A DNA stretch of 64,000 nucleotides from Marinisporobacter sp. (GTDB taxonomy: Bacteria; Bacillota; Clostridia; Peptostreptococcales; Thermotaleaceae): positions 186,001 through 250,000 of the forward strand of contig JAOARV010000067.1 in assembly GCA_025210395.1 (NCBI GenBank). The letters are read 5' to 3'. The translations under genes and the position numbers were made by a program. The notes beneath the pieces were generated by a model. It was not told the DNA's origin, ran no database searches, and saw only the letters and a program-made list of their open reading frames with translations. Shown one piece after another: positions 44,186 to 53,607 of this stretch. Every line of letters begins with the position of its first letter. Position 1 is the first letter of the stretch.

Positions 44186-45166
44186 TTATAGCTTTGACTG
44201 AAATAAATCAATTTTTATCTTTTCTAAACCTTGAGGCAAATCTGAATAAAAGCTTTTTCCTTTTAAATAATCTAAGTTCCCTATACATTTTTCAAAAGAT
44301 ATTTTATAGGCATGTAAAAACTGATGCCTTAATGCAAATTTTTTCTTGAAAATTTGATTTATTTTCATATTTCCATATTTAAAATCTCCCATGAGTGGGT
44401 GTCCAATACTTGATAGATGAGCACGTATTTGATGCGTCCTTCCTGTTATAATTTCAACTTCTATAAGAGTATATTGTCCATTTGTTTGAAGCATTCGATA
44501 GATCGTATGAATTTCTTTTCCTCCTTGTTCTTTCGAATCACTAATTTGTACCTTATTTGTTTTTTCATCTTTCATCAAATACCCTTTTAATTCCTTTTTC
44601 CCTGTTAGCTTTCCTTTTACAATAGTTAAGTAATATTTTCTTATATGATTTTTTTGACGAATCATTTCATTCAAGTTTTGTAATGTCTCATTATTTTTTC
44701 CAATCATAACAATTCCACTCGTATTTCGATCTAATCTGTTTACACTAGCAGGAGTAAAAGTCTTTTCTACCTCTGGGTCATATTCTTTATGATCATATAA
44801 ATATTTTATGGCTTGATTAACTAATGTATTTGTATTCTCTTTTACATCTTCATGAACTAAAAGACCTTTAGGTTTTTCTACCAATAAAATATTTTGATCT
44901 TCATATATCACGCCAAAGGTTTTTTCTACTTTTTTAATCTCTTTTTTTTCAATAAACCCTTCTATGGTTTCTTCACTTAAATATAATTGAATGCTATCCC
45001 CTTCTTTTAATATATATTGATTTTCAGTCCTTTTTTTATTGACTTTAATATTTTTTTTACGAATCATTTTATAAATAAAACTTAGTGAAGCTTTCCCCAT
45101 ATATTTTCTAAGAAATTTATCTATTCTTTGATTTTCCTCATTTTTTCCTATGTTTATTTCTCTCAT
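44186..45166 (-). CDS. RluA-family pseudouridine synthase
   Basis: Modifies uridine to pseudouridine in rRNA or tRNA. The 326-residue product has an N-terminal S4 RNA-binding domain (about 1-60) and the RluA catalytic domain with Asp in NRLDRNTSGIVMIGKN (the family usually has HRLD), followed by GRTHQIRAHLSSIGHPLMGD. RluC/RluD-type enzymes share this plan; the exact site cannot be read from sequence. The ATG at 45166 follows AGAGGTGACG, and an earlier ATG is rejected for lack of a site. The HEPN-like gene follows in the same direction. Confidence 0.9.
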   Translation of the reverse strand: MREINIGKNEENQRIDKFLRKYMGKASLSFIYKMIRKKNIKVNKKRTENQYILKEGDSIQLYLSEETIEGFIEKKEIKKVEKTFGVIYEDQNILLVEKPKGLLVHEDVKENTNTLVNQAIKYLYDHKEYDPEVEKTFTPASVNRLDRNTSGIVMIGKNNETLQNLNEMIRQKNHIRKYYLTIVKGKLTGKKELKGYLMKDEKTNKVQISDSKEQGGKEIHTIYRMLQTNGQYTLIEVEIITGRTHQIRAHLSSIGHPLMGDFKYGNMKINQIFKKKFALRHQFLHAYKISFEKCIGNLDYLKGKSFYSDLPQGLEKIKIDLFQSKL

Positions 45167-45323
45167 TTTCGTCACCTCTACTCTATTATGCCACAAACCT
45201 CCCTTTTTTGTTAATCATTTTCTATTTTTCTCCATCTATTCTCCTGAATTCTATGTTGAAAAAGCATAGAAAAATATGCTATCCTTTTAATATGGGAAAG
45301 TACCTAAAAGGGAGGACTATAAT

Positions 45324-45860
45324 ATGTGGGAAAAAATAAAAGATTTATTGTATGAAATAAGCGATTTACTTTTAGCCTTTGCAATTATACTTGTAATGAC
45401 AACCGTTATTACTTGGAAAGTTACAGATTCATTAGCTTTTACAGAACAAACGACTGTTGCTATTAATGAAACTACTCCTATTTCTTCAGAATTAGATACG
45501 AATCTCCCTGCCCTAGAGGAAACAAAGGATACAGCTAGTAAACAGACTATTGTGGCAGAAAGGGAAGAACCTTCTCCTGAAGTTACTACGCCTTTACCTG
45601 TTGATGAAGTAACTACTCAACCAGAGCCACAGCCTGCTCCTCAACCTACGATTATGAAAGTTACTATTCCTAGTGGTAGCCCTGGTATAAACATTGCAAA
45701 GATATTAAAAAATGAAGGTCTTATTGAGGATACTTCTATATTTATTAAGCGAGTAGAAGAGCTAAAGCTTGCTTCAAAGCTAAAATCAGGTACTTTTCAT
45801 ATTCAAACAGGTAGTTCCTTAGATGATATCATCTATACAATTACAGGTAAGAAAAAATAG
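45324..45860 (+). CDS. membrane protein with MltG/YceG-like domain only
   Basis: A 178-residue protein with one N-terminal membrane anchor (about residues 12-32), an extracytoplasmic Thr/Pro/Glu-rich linker (about 40-110) and a C-terminal region (about 115-178) like the first, LysM-like part of MltG/YceG: VTIPSGSPGINIAKILKNEGLI, FIKRVEE, then GTFHIQTG. The catalytic half of MltG is absent, so it cannot be an active lytic transglycosylase by itself. AAAGGGAGG precedes the ATG. A bidirectional terminator follows. Confidence 0.72.
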   Translation: MWEKIKDLLYEISDLLLAFAIILVMTTVITWKVTDSLAFTEQTTVAINETTPISSELDTNLPALEETKDTASKQTIVAEREEPSPEVTTPLPVDEVTTQPEPQPAPQPTIMKVTIPSGSPGINIAKILKNEGLIEDTSIFIKRVEELKLASKLKSGTFHIQTGSSLDDIIYTITGKKK

Positions 45861-45882
45861 GCTACCGCTAGCCTATTTTTTT
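45852..45882. terminator. bidirectional terminator
   Basis: AAAAAATAGGCTA and TAGCCTATTTTTT are perfect arms around CCGC. It serves the MltG-like gene on plus and the small gene on minus. Confidence 0.92.
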
Positions 45883-46168
45883 AATCTTCTTCATTTAAGA
45901 ATTTCATGATTTTTTCTAACTTTTTCTGCTGTCCTTCATCTAAGAAGTCTTTCATTTGCTCTATTGCCTTCATCTGTTTTTTGTATTTCTTTGTATTCTG
46001 CATCAAGCTTCCCTTTATTTTTTTTAATTCCTTCATGATCTCTTCTTCACTTTTATCTCCATACTTAGAAGCAACCTGCTCCATCATTTTTTTTTGTTCA
46101 TCTGTAGGCTCTATATCTCCCATGGATTTCATAAATTTTTCCATTTTCTTTTTATCCATTTTCCCCAT
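45881..46168 (-). CDS. small charged helical protein of unknown function
   Basis: A 95-residue protein rich in Lys, Met and Glu, predicted entirely helical and cytoplasmic, with no signal peptide or membrane segment. I do not recognise a family. The Met/Lys-rich segments (KKKMEKFMKSMG and KKYKKQMKAIEQMKDFLDEG) look amphipathic. The ATG at 46168 has a perfect GGAGGTGG site, supporting expression. It is transcribed divergently from the unknown membrane protein at 46318, which also ends in a Met-rich helix, so the two may be related in function. Confidence 0.6.
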   Translation of the reverse strand: MGKMDKKKMEKFMKSMGDIEPTDEQKKMMEQVASKYGDKSEEEIMKELKKIKGSLMQNTKKYKKQMKAIEQMKDFLDEGQQKKLEKIMKFLNEED

Positions 46169-46317
46169 ATTTCCACCTCCATGATAGTTTTGTGACTACT
46201 CACTAAAACTTATGTCTATTTACATATATTTATTACTTAAAATCTTTATCAATTATCGTAACACAATTTTTTCATGTGGCATATGATAAAACAAAGATTG
46301 TTTTTAGGAGGAAGAAT

Positions 46318-47067
46318 ATGAATGAGCTAATCCCTATTGATCCAAATGAAGCTTACCTACCTGTAGATGAACTAAGCATAGCGGGCTTTCCATTATCGGG
46401 TAATAAAATATTTATTTTGGCAATTCCCTTATTAGCCTTTGCATTTCTAAAAAATAAAAATATGACCCCTGCACTTCATACAGAAAGTTATGATTCACCA
46501 AAGACACCTCCCCTTAACACAAATACCTTAGACAAAATGTCTAATTTATTAGATAATGTAAAAAAAGCAGCTACCCTTAATGATTTAAAGAGAAACATGT
46601 CTCAATCAAGTAGTATCTTTGGAAGACGGAATATCAATATGATCAAAAAAGCACTCAATGTCTTTAGTGAAAGTATGGATACAGATAAAAAAGCAAATGT
46701 ACAAAAAATCGTAAACGTCTTATCTGTAGCAGAAAAAGTAAAGGACGTAAAAAGTATTTTGAATATACAAAAGGCAGTAAAATCTGAAAACGGAGATCTA
46801 TCTGCCCAAATCAATAATATTATTGATGTCATTGGTCCCATGCTTCCACCAGAACAAGCAAAAAATATTGGTAACTTCAAAAAAATGGCCCAAATGATGA
46901 AGATGATGTCAGCCTTTGAAGGAATAGATGAAGATGACGACGAAGATGAGAAAATTGCTACAAGTTCTATAGATGAAAAACTCAGCTCTGAAGATTCTAT
47001 AAAAGAAGAGGTTCTTGAAAATGAAATTTTAGAAGATGATGTCCATGATCCATCAGAAGACGAATAA
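46318..47067 (+). CDS. unknown membrane-anchored protein with acidic tail
   Basis: A 249-residue protein without a recognised family. A short hydrophobic segment (NKIFILAIPLLAFAF, about 29-43) suggests a membrane anchor. The remainder is helical and contains a Met-rich stretch (KKMAQMMKMMSAFEG, about 196-210). The last 40 residues are strongly acidic (DEDDDEDEK and further Glu/Asp). The ATG at 46318 has AGGAGGAAG; the open frame upstream starts earlier but lacks a site. It is divergent from the small gene at 45881. Confidence 0.65.
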   Translation: MNELIPIDPNEAYLPVDELSIAGFPLSGNKIFILAIPLLAFAFLKNKNMTPALHTESYDSPKTPPLNTNTLDKMSNLLDNVKKAATLNDLKRNMSQSSSIFGRRNINMIKKALNVFSESMDTDKKANVQKIVNVLSVAEKVKDVKSILNIQKAVKSENGDLSAQINNIIDVIGPMLPPEQAKNIGNFKKMAQMMKMMSAFEGIDEDDDEDEKIATSSIDEKLSSEDSIKEEVLENEILEDDVHDPSEDE

Positions 47068-47071
47068 TTAC

Positions 47072-47114
47072 AAAAAATAGGACGGTTCTTTACTAACTAA
47101 ATAAAGAACCGTCC
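47072..47114 (-). terminator. terminator of the aro operon
   Basis: GGACGGTTCTTTA and TAAAGAACCGTCC are perfect 13-bp arms; on the minus strand TATTTTTTG follows. The aroQ stop codon (47093-47095) is in the loop, so this ends the aroF-to-aroQ transcript. Confidence 0.92.
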
Positions 47115-47542
47115 TTCATTGTATTCATTAATGCCCTCATGGCTAAAACATACCCATCTATCCCGAATCCGCAAATTTGCCCTATACATGCAGCTGCTGT
47201 AACAGATTTTTTTCTATATTCTTCTCTCTTATGAATATTGCTAATATGAACTTCCACTATAGGCATTCCTACAGCTTTCAAAGCATCATAAATAGCAATG
47301 CTGTAGTGCGTATAGGCAGCAGGATTAATGATGATCCCATCATATTTTTCATAGGCTCCTTGAATATAATTAATGATTTCTCCTTCTATATTACTTTGAA
47401 CAATATCTACTTTTAACGCTAATTCTTTTCCTTGCGCATATAAGTAGGTACACATTTCTTCATAAGTTTTTTCTCCATATATATGCTTTTCCCTTATGCC
47501 CAAAAAATTAATATTCGGTCCATTAATAATTAATATTTTCAA
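47093..47542 (-). CDS. aroQ: type II 3-dehydroquinate dehydratase
   Basis: Dehydrates 3-dehydroquinate to 3-dehydroshikimate, the third shikimate step. MKILIINGPNINFLG at the N-terminus, the Tyr loop EKHIYGEKTYE, GIIINPAAYTHYSIAI and VEVHISNIHKREEYRKKS carry the family's catalytic Tyr, Asn, His and Arg. An ATG three codons upstream directly abuts the AGGAG site and cannot use it; TTG at 47542 gives correct spacing and the canonical N-terminus, so I prefer it (149 residues). Last gene of the aro operon. Confidence 0.94.
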   Translation of the reverse strand: MKILIINGPNINFLGIREKHIYGEKTYEEMCTYLYAQGKELALKVDIVQSNIEGEIINYIQGAYEKYDGIIINPAAYTHYSIAIYDALKAVGMPIVEVHISNIHKREEYRKKSVTAAACIGQICGFGIDGYVLAMRALMNTMKDGSLFS

Positions 47543-47616
47543 ATTTCCCATCTCCTAATAAGTTTTTACAAGCAATAATGAATCTATCTACCAGTCTGTT
47601 TTTGCTATTCTTTATT

Positions 47617-48108
47617 TTAAATTTCCAGTTTATTTACAATTTCCTCTATTACCTTTTCTAAAGTAGCATCGTTGATTACTTCAGCATCACAATACTTCTT
47701 ATATAAATCAATCCTTTCTTCATATAATTTATATAATTTTTCTTTTCCAGCTTTAACAAGTGGCCTATTACTCGTATCAATATCAGCTACAATATTCTCA
47801 ATATCTCTATTAATAAATATAATCCTTCCATTTCTTTTAAGGTTTTCTATATTAATAAAGGATTTTACTACGCCTCCTCCAGTAGATATGACCATGGAAG
47901 ATTGTTTGCTTATTTCTTCTACTGCTTTTCTTTCAATGACTCTAAAGCTCTCCTCTCCTTCTTTAAAAATCTCTGGAATAGATTTCTTTGTCTTTTCTTC
48001 AATATATTCATCCATATCACAAAATCTTTCATGAATTTTTTCTGCTAAAAGCTTTCCTATGGTTGTCTTCCCACACCCTGGCATTCCTATTAGTACAATA
48101 TTTTTCAT
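47617..48108 (-). CDS. aroK: shikimate kinase
   Basis: Phosphorylates shikimate with ATP. In the 163-residue product the P-loop GMPGCGKTTIGK is at residues 8-19, the shikimate-binding DMDEYIEEK near 32-40 and GGGVV near 77-81, with the LID Arg in NRPLVK near 117. The ATG at 48108 has AAGGTGG. It sits between aroE and aroQ in the aro operon with a 129-base gap after aroE, the only sizeable gap in the operon. Confidence 0.93.
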   Translation of the reverse strand: MKNIVLIGMPGCGKTTIGKLLAEKIHERFCDMDEYIEEKTKKSIPEIFKEGEESFRVIERKAVEEISKQSSMVISTGGGVVKSFINIENLKRNGRIIFINRDIENIVADIDTSNRPLVKAGKEKLYKLYEERIDLYKKYCDAEVINDATLEKVIEEIVNKLEI

Positions 48109-48237
48109 TTTTTCTAACCACCTTGTTCTATAAACATTTATTTATGATGAATTCTTCCAAGGTACCCCCTTCACAAAGATGAAAAGGATCATCATAAATT
48201 GAATATATAAAATAAGAAACCTATAAAAATCAATCTT

Positions 48238-49044
48238 CTATAATTTAGCAATTTTCTCATAGACCTTATGACAAATAGCATCTTCTACTTTTAGATCATT
48301 CCAAAGCTCCTGTGCTTTTATAGCTTGACCTACTAACATATACAGTCCATTTACAATCTTTAATCCATTTTCCTTTGCATCCCTTAAAAATAGAGTTTCT
48401 TGTGGGTTATAGATTAAATCAATAGCTGTATGAAAGTTTAAAAGTTCTTCCTTTTTTACTGGAGAAGCATCTACATGAGGATACATGCCACAAGGAGTAC
48501 AATTTATAACCATATCATATCCTTTTAAATTTTTTATCTTATCATAAGATATGATTTCAACTTCTTTATACTTTTCTTTCCCCTTATGAATATCTCTACT
48601 TACTATAGTAATATCTTTTATTCCTTCATCTAGAAGATATTGGATCACCGCCTTTGACGCCCCTCCTGTTCCTAATATTAAAGCCCTTTTATTTTTAAGC
48701 TCAATATTATTTATATGAAGCATCATTCCAAATCCATAGTAATCTGTATTATATCCAATAGCTTTTCCTTCCTTGAAGCATATGGTATTGACTGCACCAA
48801 TCCTTTTTGCTTCTTGTGAGCATTCATCTAAATATTTCATCAGCTCTACCTTATAAGGAATCGTTACATTTACCCCCCCTACCTCTAGGGCTTTTAGACC
48901 ACATAACGCATCCTTTAAATTCTCTTTTTTAATTTCAAACAAGTGATAATAACCTTCTTTTTTTAATTCCTTTAGGATCAGCTCATGGATCTTAGGAGAA
49001 AAACTATGGGTTAATTTTTCTCCTATTAAACCGTAAAGTTTCAT
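48238..49044 (-). CDS. aroE: shikimate dehydrogenase
   Basis: NADP-dependent reduction of 3-dehydroshikimate to shikimate. The 268-residue protein has HSFSPKIHE at the substrate site, the catalytic Lys in GGVNVTIPYKVELM (near 65) and the Rossmann loop LGTGGASKAV (near 125-135). GGTGGAGAG precedes the ATG. It is ten bases after pheA in the same direction. Confidence 0.94.
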   Translation of the reverse strand: MKLYGLIGEKLTHSFSPKIHELILKELKKEGYYHLFEIKKENLKDALCGLKALEVGGVNVTIPYKVELMKYLDECSQEAKRIGAVNTICFKEGKAIGYNTDYYGFGMMLHINNIELKNKRALILGTGGASKAVIQYLLDEGIKDITIVSRDIHKGKEKYKEVEIISYDKIKNLKGYDMVINCTPCGMYPHVDASPVKKEELLNFHTAIDLIYNPQETLFLRDAKENGLKIVNGLYMLVGQAIKAQELWNDLKVEDAICHKVYEKIAKL

Positions 49045-49055
49045 ATTCTCTCCAC

Positions 49056-50171
49056 CTATCTATGTTCTTTATAGTTCCCTAGCAATTGAAAAAAACTACT
49101 TCCCTTTTTAATTAAATCAATAGATCTTTTTACAACCTCTTCGTTTAAATTCCCCTCAAAATCTATATAAAAGAAATACTCCCATGATTTATTAATCATT
49201 GGCCTAGATTCTATTTTTAACATATTTAATCCATTTTCCGCAAAATATCTTAAAATACCATATAAGGCCCCTGCCCTATGAGGAGTTGCTACTACTACAC
49301 TGATTTTGTTACTATTTACATGAAGTTCTAAATTTTTTCCGATAATAATAAATCTTGTATAATTGCTTTTATTATAATTGATATTCGATGCAATAATATC
49401 TAAATCATATAACTTAGCTGCCTTATTACTAGCCACAGCAGCTTTCGCTTTTGTATTTTCATCCTTTATAAGCTTTGCACTCATTGCCGTATTTTTGTAA
49501 GGGATTAATTTAAATTCTTCATATTTTTTAAAGAATTCACTTGACTGGCTAAATGCCTGAGAATGAGAATAAACTTCTTTTATATCCTCTATTTTTGTTC
49601 CTTTAACTCCTAATAAATGATGCTCTACCTTTATGCTTTTCTCCCCAACAATATGAAATCCATATTGTCTTAAAAGATCATACACCTCTGCAATACCACC
49701 TGTAGAAGAATTTTCAATAGGGAGTACTCCATAATGGATTTCATCATTCTTTAAGCTTTCAAATACATCTTTGAATTCACGAACATTTTTCCGAGTAACC
49801 TTTTCTCCAAAATATTCTATAAGGGCTTGCTCACTAAAAGAACCTTCCACCCCTTGGAACCCTATGATCAATTGATCATCCCTTTTTTCATTTTCTTCAA
49901 GTATTTTTAGTTGTTCCCTTTGAACCCCTCTGCTAATTTCCATCAACTTTTTAAAAAATTCTTCCGTTGGCTCATAAAATGCTTTATTTTTAAGATAATT
50001 AATATTTTTCTTTATCACTTCAGTTTCTCTATCTTTATGAAATATAGGCATATGCTTTCTTTTTTTATACTCGGCAATTTTTAATACGGTTTCCATACGT
50101 TTTTCAAAAAGCTTTACCATTTCTTCATCAATATAATCAATTTCATTCCTTAGTTTATCTAAATCATCCAT
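49056..50171 (-). CDS. pheA: chorismate mutase / prephenate dehydratase (P-protein)
   Basis: Fusion enzyme that turns chorismate to prephenate and then to phenylpyruvate. The product has 371 residues: chorismate mutase domain (about 1-85, LDKLRNEIDYIDEEMVKLFEKRM), prephenate dehydratase domain (about 105-285, with GVEGSFSEQA and the catalytic NYTRFIIIG) and a C-terminal ACT domain (about 295-371) for Phe feedback. The ATG at 50171 has AGGAGGGG and overlaps aroC by 13 bases; the open frame upstream is inside aroC. It makes the Phe branch in the operon. Confidence 0.94.
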   Translation of the reverse strand: MDDLDKLRNEIDYIDEEMVKLFEKRMETVLKIAEYKKRKHMPIFHKDRETEVIKKNINYLKNKAFYEPTEEFFKKLMEISRGVQREQLKILEENEKRDDQLIIGFQGVEGSFSEQALIEYFGEKVTRKNVREFKDVFESLKNDEIHYGVLPIENSSTGGIAEVYDLLRQYGFHIVGEKSIKVEHHLLGVKGTKIEDIKEVYSHSQAFSQSSEFFKKYEEFKLIPYKNTAMSAKLIKDENTKAKAAVASNKAAKLYDLDIIASNINYNKSNYTRFIIIGKNLELHVNSNKISVVVATPHRAGALYGILRYFAENGLNMLKIESRPMINKSWEYFFYIDFEGNLNEEVVKRSIDLIKKGSSFFQLLGNYKEHR

Positions 50172-51259
50172 CCAATCCCCTCCTTTTCCACTAAGAGATC
50201 CAATAATGCTATGGCTGCTGCTGCTTCTACTACTGGTACTGCTCTTGGTACAATACAAGGATCATGTCGCCCTTCTATTTCCATATTTATATTTTCTCTT
50301 TTTTCTATATGAACGCTTCTTTGCATTTTTCCAATAGAAGGTGTCGGCTTAAGTGCCACTTTAAAAATAATAGGCATCCCATTACTGATTCCTCCAAGGA
50401 TTCCTCCATTGTTATTCGTAAAGGTTTTTATTTCACCATCTTCTATAAAATATTCATCATTCGCCTCTGAACCTTTCATCTTTGTAATAGAAAATCCCTC
50501 TCCAAATTCAACCCCCTTAACCCCAGGAATAGAAAATAACATATGAGAAAGCTTACTTTCTATAGAATCAAAAAATGGAGACCCTACTCCTACTGGAAGG
50601 TTAACGATGGCTGTCTCTATTATTCCTCCTACAGAATCTAATTCAGCCTTTGCCTTTAAAATAGTTTCTTTCATGATATTACCTTTTTCATGATCTATAA
50701 CGGGAAATTCTTTATAAGTTAATTCTTTCAAAACTTTCTCTTTTACATTTACATCATCAAAACCATCTTCTTCAATAGTTCCTATGCTTTTTATATGGCT
50801 TCCAATCCATATATTCTTTTTTTCTAAAATTTGTTTTGCTACAGCTCCTGCAAAAACAAGGGGGGCTGTTATTCTTCCTGAAAAATGTCCTCCCCCTCTA
50901 TAATCATTGGCTCCAAAATATTTTACATATCCTGTATAATCAGCATGACCAGGTCTCATCATAGACTTTGTTTTTTCATAATCCTTCGACCGTTGATTGG
51001 TATTATATATAACAGCACAAAGAGGAGTTCCTGTAGTTTGATCATTAAAATATCCACTTAATATTTCAAATTGATCCTTTTCTTTTCTTGATGTAGTCAG
51101 TTTACTTTTTCCAGGTGCTCTTCTTTGCATTTCTCTATTGATTTCCTCCAAATTTAGAGTAATGCCCCCCTTAAGTCCATCTATAACAACACCAATTCCT
51201 TTTCCATGGGATTCTCCGAAAATAGAAACCTTTATATTATTTCCCCATATACCGCTCAT
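50159..51259 (-). CDS. aroC: chorismate synthase
   Basis: FMN-dependent enzyme converting EPSP to chorismate, the last shared step. The 366-residue product contains GNNIKVSIFGESHGKGIG at the N-terminus, RRAPGKSKLTT, the RPGHADYTGYVKYF segment and GRHDPCIVPRAVPVVEA near the C-terminus, all family-typical. The ATG at 51259 follows AGGAGG. It overlaps aroA by 23 bases and pheA by 13, which shows translational coupling. Confidence 0.95.
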   Translation of the reverse strand: MSGIWGNNIKVSIFGESHGKGIGVVIDGLKGGITLNLEEINREMQRRAPGKSKLTTSRKEKDQFEILSGYFNDQTTGTPLCAVIYNTNQRSKDYEKTKSMMRPGHADYTGYVKYFGANDYRGGGHFSGRITAPLVFAGAVAKQILEKKNIWIGSHIKSIGTIEEDGFDDVNVKEKVLKELTYKEFPVIDHEKGNIMKETILKAKAELDSVGGIIETAIVNLPVGVGSPFFDSIESKLSHMLFSIPGVKGVEFGEGFSITKMKGSEANDEYFIEDGEIKTFTNNNGGILGGISNGMPIIFKVALKPTPSIGKMQRSVHIEKRENINMEIEGRHDPCIVPRAVPVVEAAAAIALLDLLVEKEGIGWMI

Positions 51260-52535
51260 TGATTTGTCCTCCTAGCTTTTCAAAATCCTGCCAAAATCTT
51301 GGATAAGATTTTTTTACTGCATCACTACTTTGTATGATTACAGGCTCACTACATTTTATAGAGGCAATAGCTAAAGCCATAGCAATACGATGATCATTCC
51401 AGCTATCAACGATCCCACCCCTTAATTTTTCTTTCCCATGAATCTCTAACCCATCTTCTAACTCTTTTATATCTGCACCTAACTTACTCAATTCGGTTGC
51501 CATAGCCTTTAATCTATCGGATTCCTTTATACGAAGTCTTGCTGCATTGACTATTTTTGTTTTTCCTTTGCTAAGAGCTCCTAAAACAGAAAGAATTGGA
51601 ACTAAATCAGGACATTGAGATGCATCAATAGTCATTCCTTCAGTTTTTGACTCCTTCACCTTTACAAAGTCATTATGAATAGCTAGATCTGCTCCCATTT
51701 TCTTCACAATATCTAAAATAGCTTTATCTCCTTGTAAAGAAGCTATATTTAAATCTTCACATTTTAAAGCCCTCCCTAATATCCCTGCTACAATAAAGAA
51801 AGCTGCTTGTGAAAAATCTCCTTCTACACGATGATTATTCCCTTTATATTTTTGATTTCCTTTAATAATAAACTCTTCATAATTATTATTTTTGATTTCT
51901 ATAGAGAACTTTTTCAGCATATCTAGCGTTAAATCTACATAACCCTTAGATTCAAGCTCTGTGGTAATCAGTATTTTAGAATCTCCATCAAGAAGGGGTA
52001 ATACAAATAAAAGTCCTGTTATAAACTGTGAACTAATATTCCCTTTCATCTTGAATGTTCCAGGTTTTAAGATTCCTTCTACACTTAAAGGTAGCTTTCC
52101 TTCATTATTTGAATAATTAATATCTTGCTCTTCAAATATTCTATAGTAAGTATCAAGGGGACGCTCCACAAGCTTTCCTCTTCCTGTATATGTTACCTTC
52201 TCTCCAAATAATCCTGCCATGGGAATTAAAAATCTAATAGTAGAACCTGACTCCTTACAATCAATTTCATTATTCAATAATTTCAATTTATCTTTTCCTT
52301 GGATATGCACAGTACAGATACCATTTTCATCCATTTCCGAATTTTTCGCTGTAATTCCAAAGGATTTCATGGCTTCTAACGTTGCAATAATATCATCAGA
52401 AAATGCAATATTTTCTATAATGCTCTCTCCTTCTGAAAGAGCTGCACAAATAATCGCTCTATGACTCATACTTTTAGATGGGGGTATTTTTACTTCTCCT
52501 TTTAATGGAGATGGGTTAATTTCTACACACTTCAC
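51237..52535 (-). CDS. aroA: EPSP synthase (3-phosphoshikimate 1-carboxyvinyltransferase)
   Basis: Joins phosphoenolpyruvate to shikimate-3-phosphate. The 432-residue protein begins with the Lys/Ser site VKIPPSKSMSHRAIIC (about 15-30), has ESGSTIRFLIP near 90 and the Arg motifs RIKESDRLKAMATEL near 340 and WNDHRIAMALAIA near 380. The start codon is GTG at 52535 behind AAAGGAG. It lies between aroB and aroC; the overlap with aroC is 23 bases. Confidence 0.95.
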   Translation of the reverse strand: MKCVEINPSPLKGEVKIPPSKSMSHRAIICAALSEGESIIENIAFSDDIIATLEAMKSFGITAKNSEMDENGICTVHIQGKDKLKLLNNEIDCKESGSTIRFLIPMAGLFGEKVTYTGRGKLVERPLDTYYRIFEEQDINYSNNEGKLPLSVEGILKPGTFKMKGNISSQFITGLLFVLPLLDGDSKILITTELESKGYVDLTLDMLKKFSIEIKNNNYEEFIIKGNQKYKGNNHRVEGDFSQAAFFIVAGILGRALKCEDLNIASLQGDKAILDIVKKMGADLAIHNDFVKVKESKTEGMTIDASQCPDLVPILSVLGALSKGKTKIVNAARLRIKESDRLKAMATELSKLGADIKELEDGLEIHGKEKLRGGIVDSWNDHRIAMALAIASIKCSEPVIIQSSDAVKKSYPRFWQDFEKLGGQINERYMGK

Positions 52536-52551
52536 AATTATAAACTCCTTT

Positions 52552-53607
52552 CTATATATAAGCTACAATATCTTTTCTATGAATTTTTTGAATAAAGCTT
52601 TCTCCTATTTTTTTGATCAATATGATATTCATATATTGCCCTTTATTTTTCTTATCAAGTCCAATTATTTTAATGATTTCTTCTTGGTCCATAGTTGGCA
52701 TCTCGTAGGGCAGATGGTATTTACAAAGTATTTCTTTTAAACGCTCTGCTGTTGTCCTATCTGTTATTCCTAAAGCTTCACCTTTTTTTGTTATATGATA
52801 CATGCCTATTGCTACAGCTTCTCCATGAGTATACTTTTCATACTTATAATGTTTCTCTACTGCATGACCTAAGGTATGACCAAAGTTTAAAAGCATTCTT
52901 TCTCCTGTATCTAATTCATCTCTCTCCACAATGCTTTTCTTGATATGACAACATGTATAAATAATTTCTTCTATATGTTCAAACAATTCTTCCTCCGTGT
53001 AGCTTAGTAAATCATCAAAAAGCTTTTGATCCCTTATACAACCATATTTAATAACCTCTGCCATCCCATCAGAAAAAAATCTCTTATCTAATGTTTTTAA
53101 TACATCAGGGTCTATGAATACAGCTTTTGGATGATAAAAATTTCCTACTAGGTTTTTTCCCTTAGGCAGGTTTACAGCCACCTTCCCTCCTACACTACTA
53201 TCAATTTGAGCTAAAAGGGAGGTCGGTACTTGTATAAACGAAATTCCTCGTAAAAGTGTTGCCGCTGCAAATCCTGTTAAATCGCCTACAACACCACCTC
53301 CAAAAGCTATGATTAAATCTCCTCTAGTGATTTCAAATTCTAAGAGTTCATTATATACATTTTGTAATACATCTATTGATTTACTTTTCTCTCCAGGCTC
53401 TACTACAATCATTTTTATTTCAAAATCAGTGCTTAATTGTTCCTTGATTCTTTCTCCATATAATTTTTCTACATTGAAATCCGTAATAATTGCTATTTTT
53501 CTATTTTTATATATTTTTTTAATTTCTTGTCCAATATGATTTAAAATACCCTTTTGAATCCATATTGGATAACTCTTTTGTGGAAGATTTACCTTTAATG
53601 TTGACAT
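52552..53607 (-). CDS. aroB: 3-dehydroquinate synthase
   Basis: NAD- and metal-dependent cyclisation of DAHP to 3-dehydroquinate. The 351-residue product shows the NAD site FGGGVVGDLTGFAAAT (near 103-118), the IDSSVGGKVAVNLPKGKNLVG segment and the metal ligands in LLNFGHTLGHAVEK and YTHGEAVAIGM. It overlaps the end of tyrA by 13 bases and precedes aroA by 16. The ATG has a GAGAGG site at somewhat long spacing. Confidence 0.95.
   Translation of the reverse strand: MSTLKVNLPQKSYPIWIQKGILNHIGQEIKKIYKNRKIAIITDFNVEKLYGERIKEQLSTDFEIKMIVVEPGEKSKSIDVLQNVYNELLEFEITRGDLIIAFGGGVVGDLTGFAAATLLRGISFIQVPTSLLAQIDSSVGGKVAVNLPKGKNLVGNFYHPKAVFIDPDVLKTLDKRFFSDGMAEVIKYGCIRDQKLFDDLLSYTEEELFEHIEEIIYTCCHIKKSIVERDELDTGERMLLNFGHTLGHAVEKHYKYEKYTHGEAVAIGMYHITKKGEALGITDRTTAERLKEILCKYHLPYEMPTMDQEEIIKIIGLDKKNKGQYMNIILIKKIGESFIQKIHRKDIVAYI

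Noticed and set aside
48109-48237. Ten-codon TTG frame with AAGGGGG site between aroE and aroK
   Set aside because: Too short, without aromatic codons or a following terminator; probably chance.
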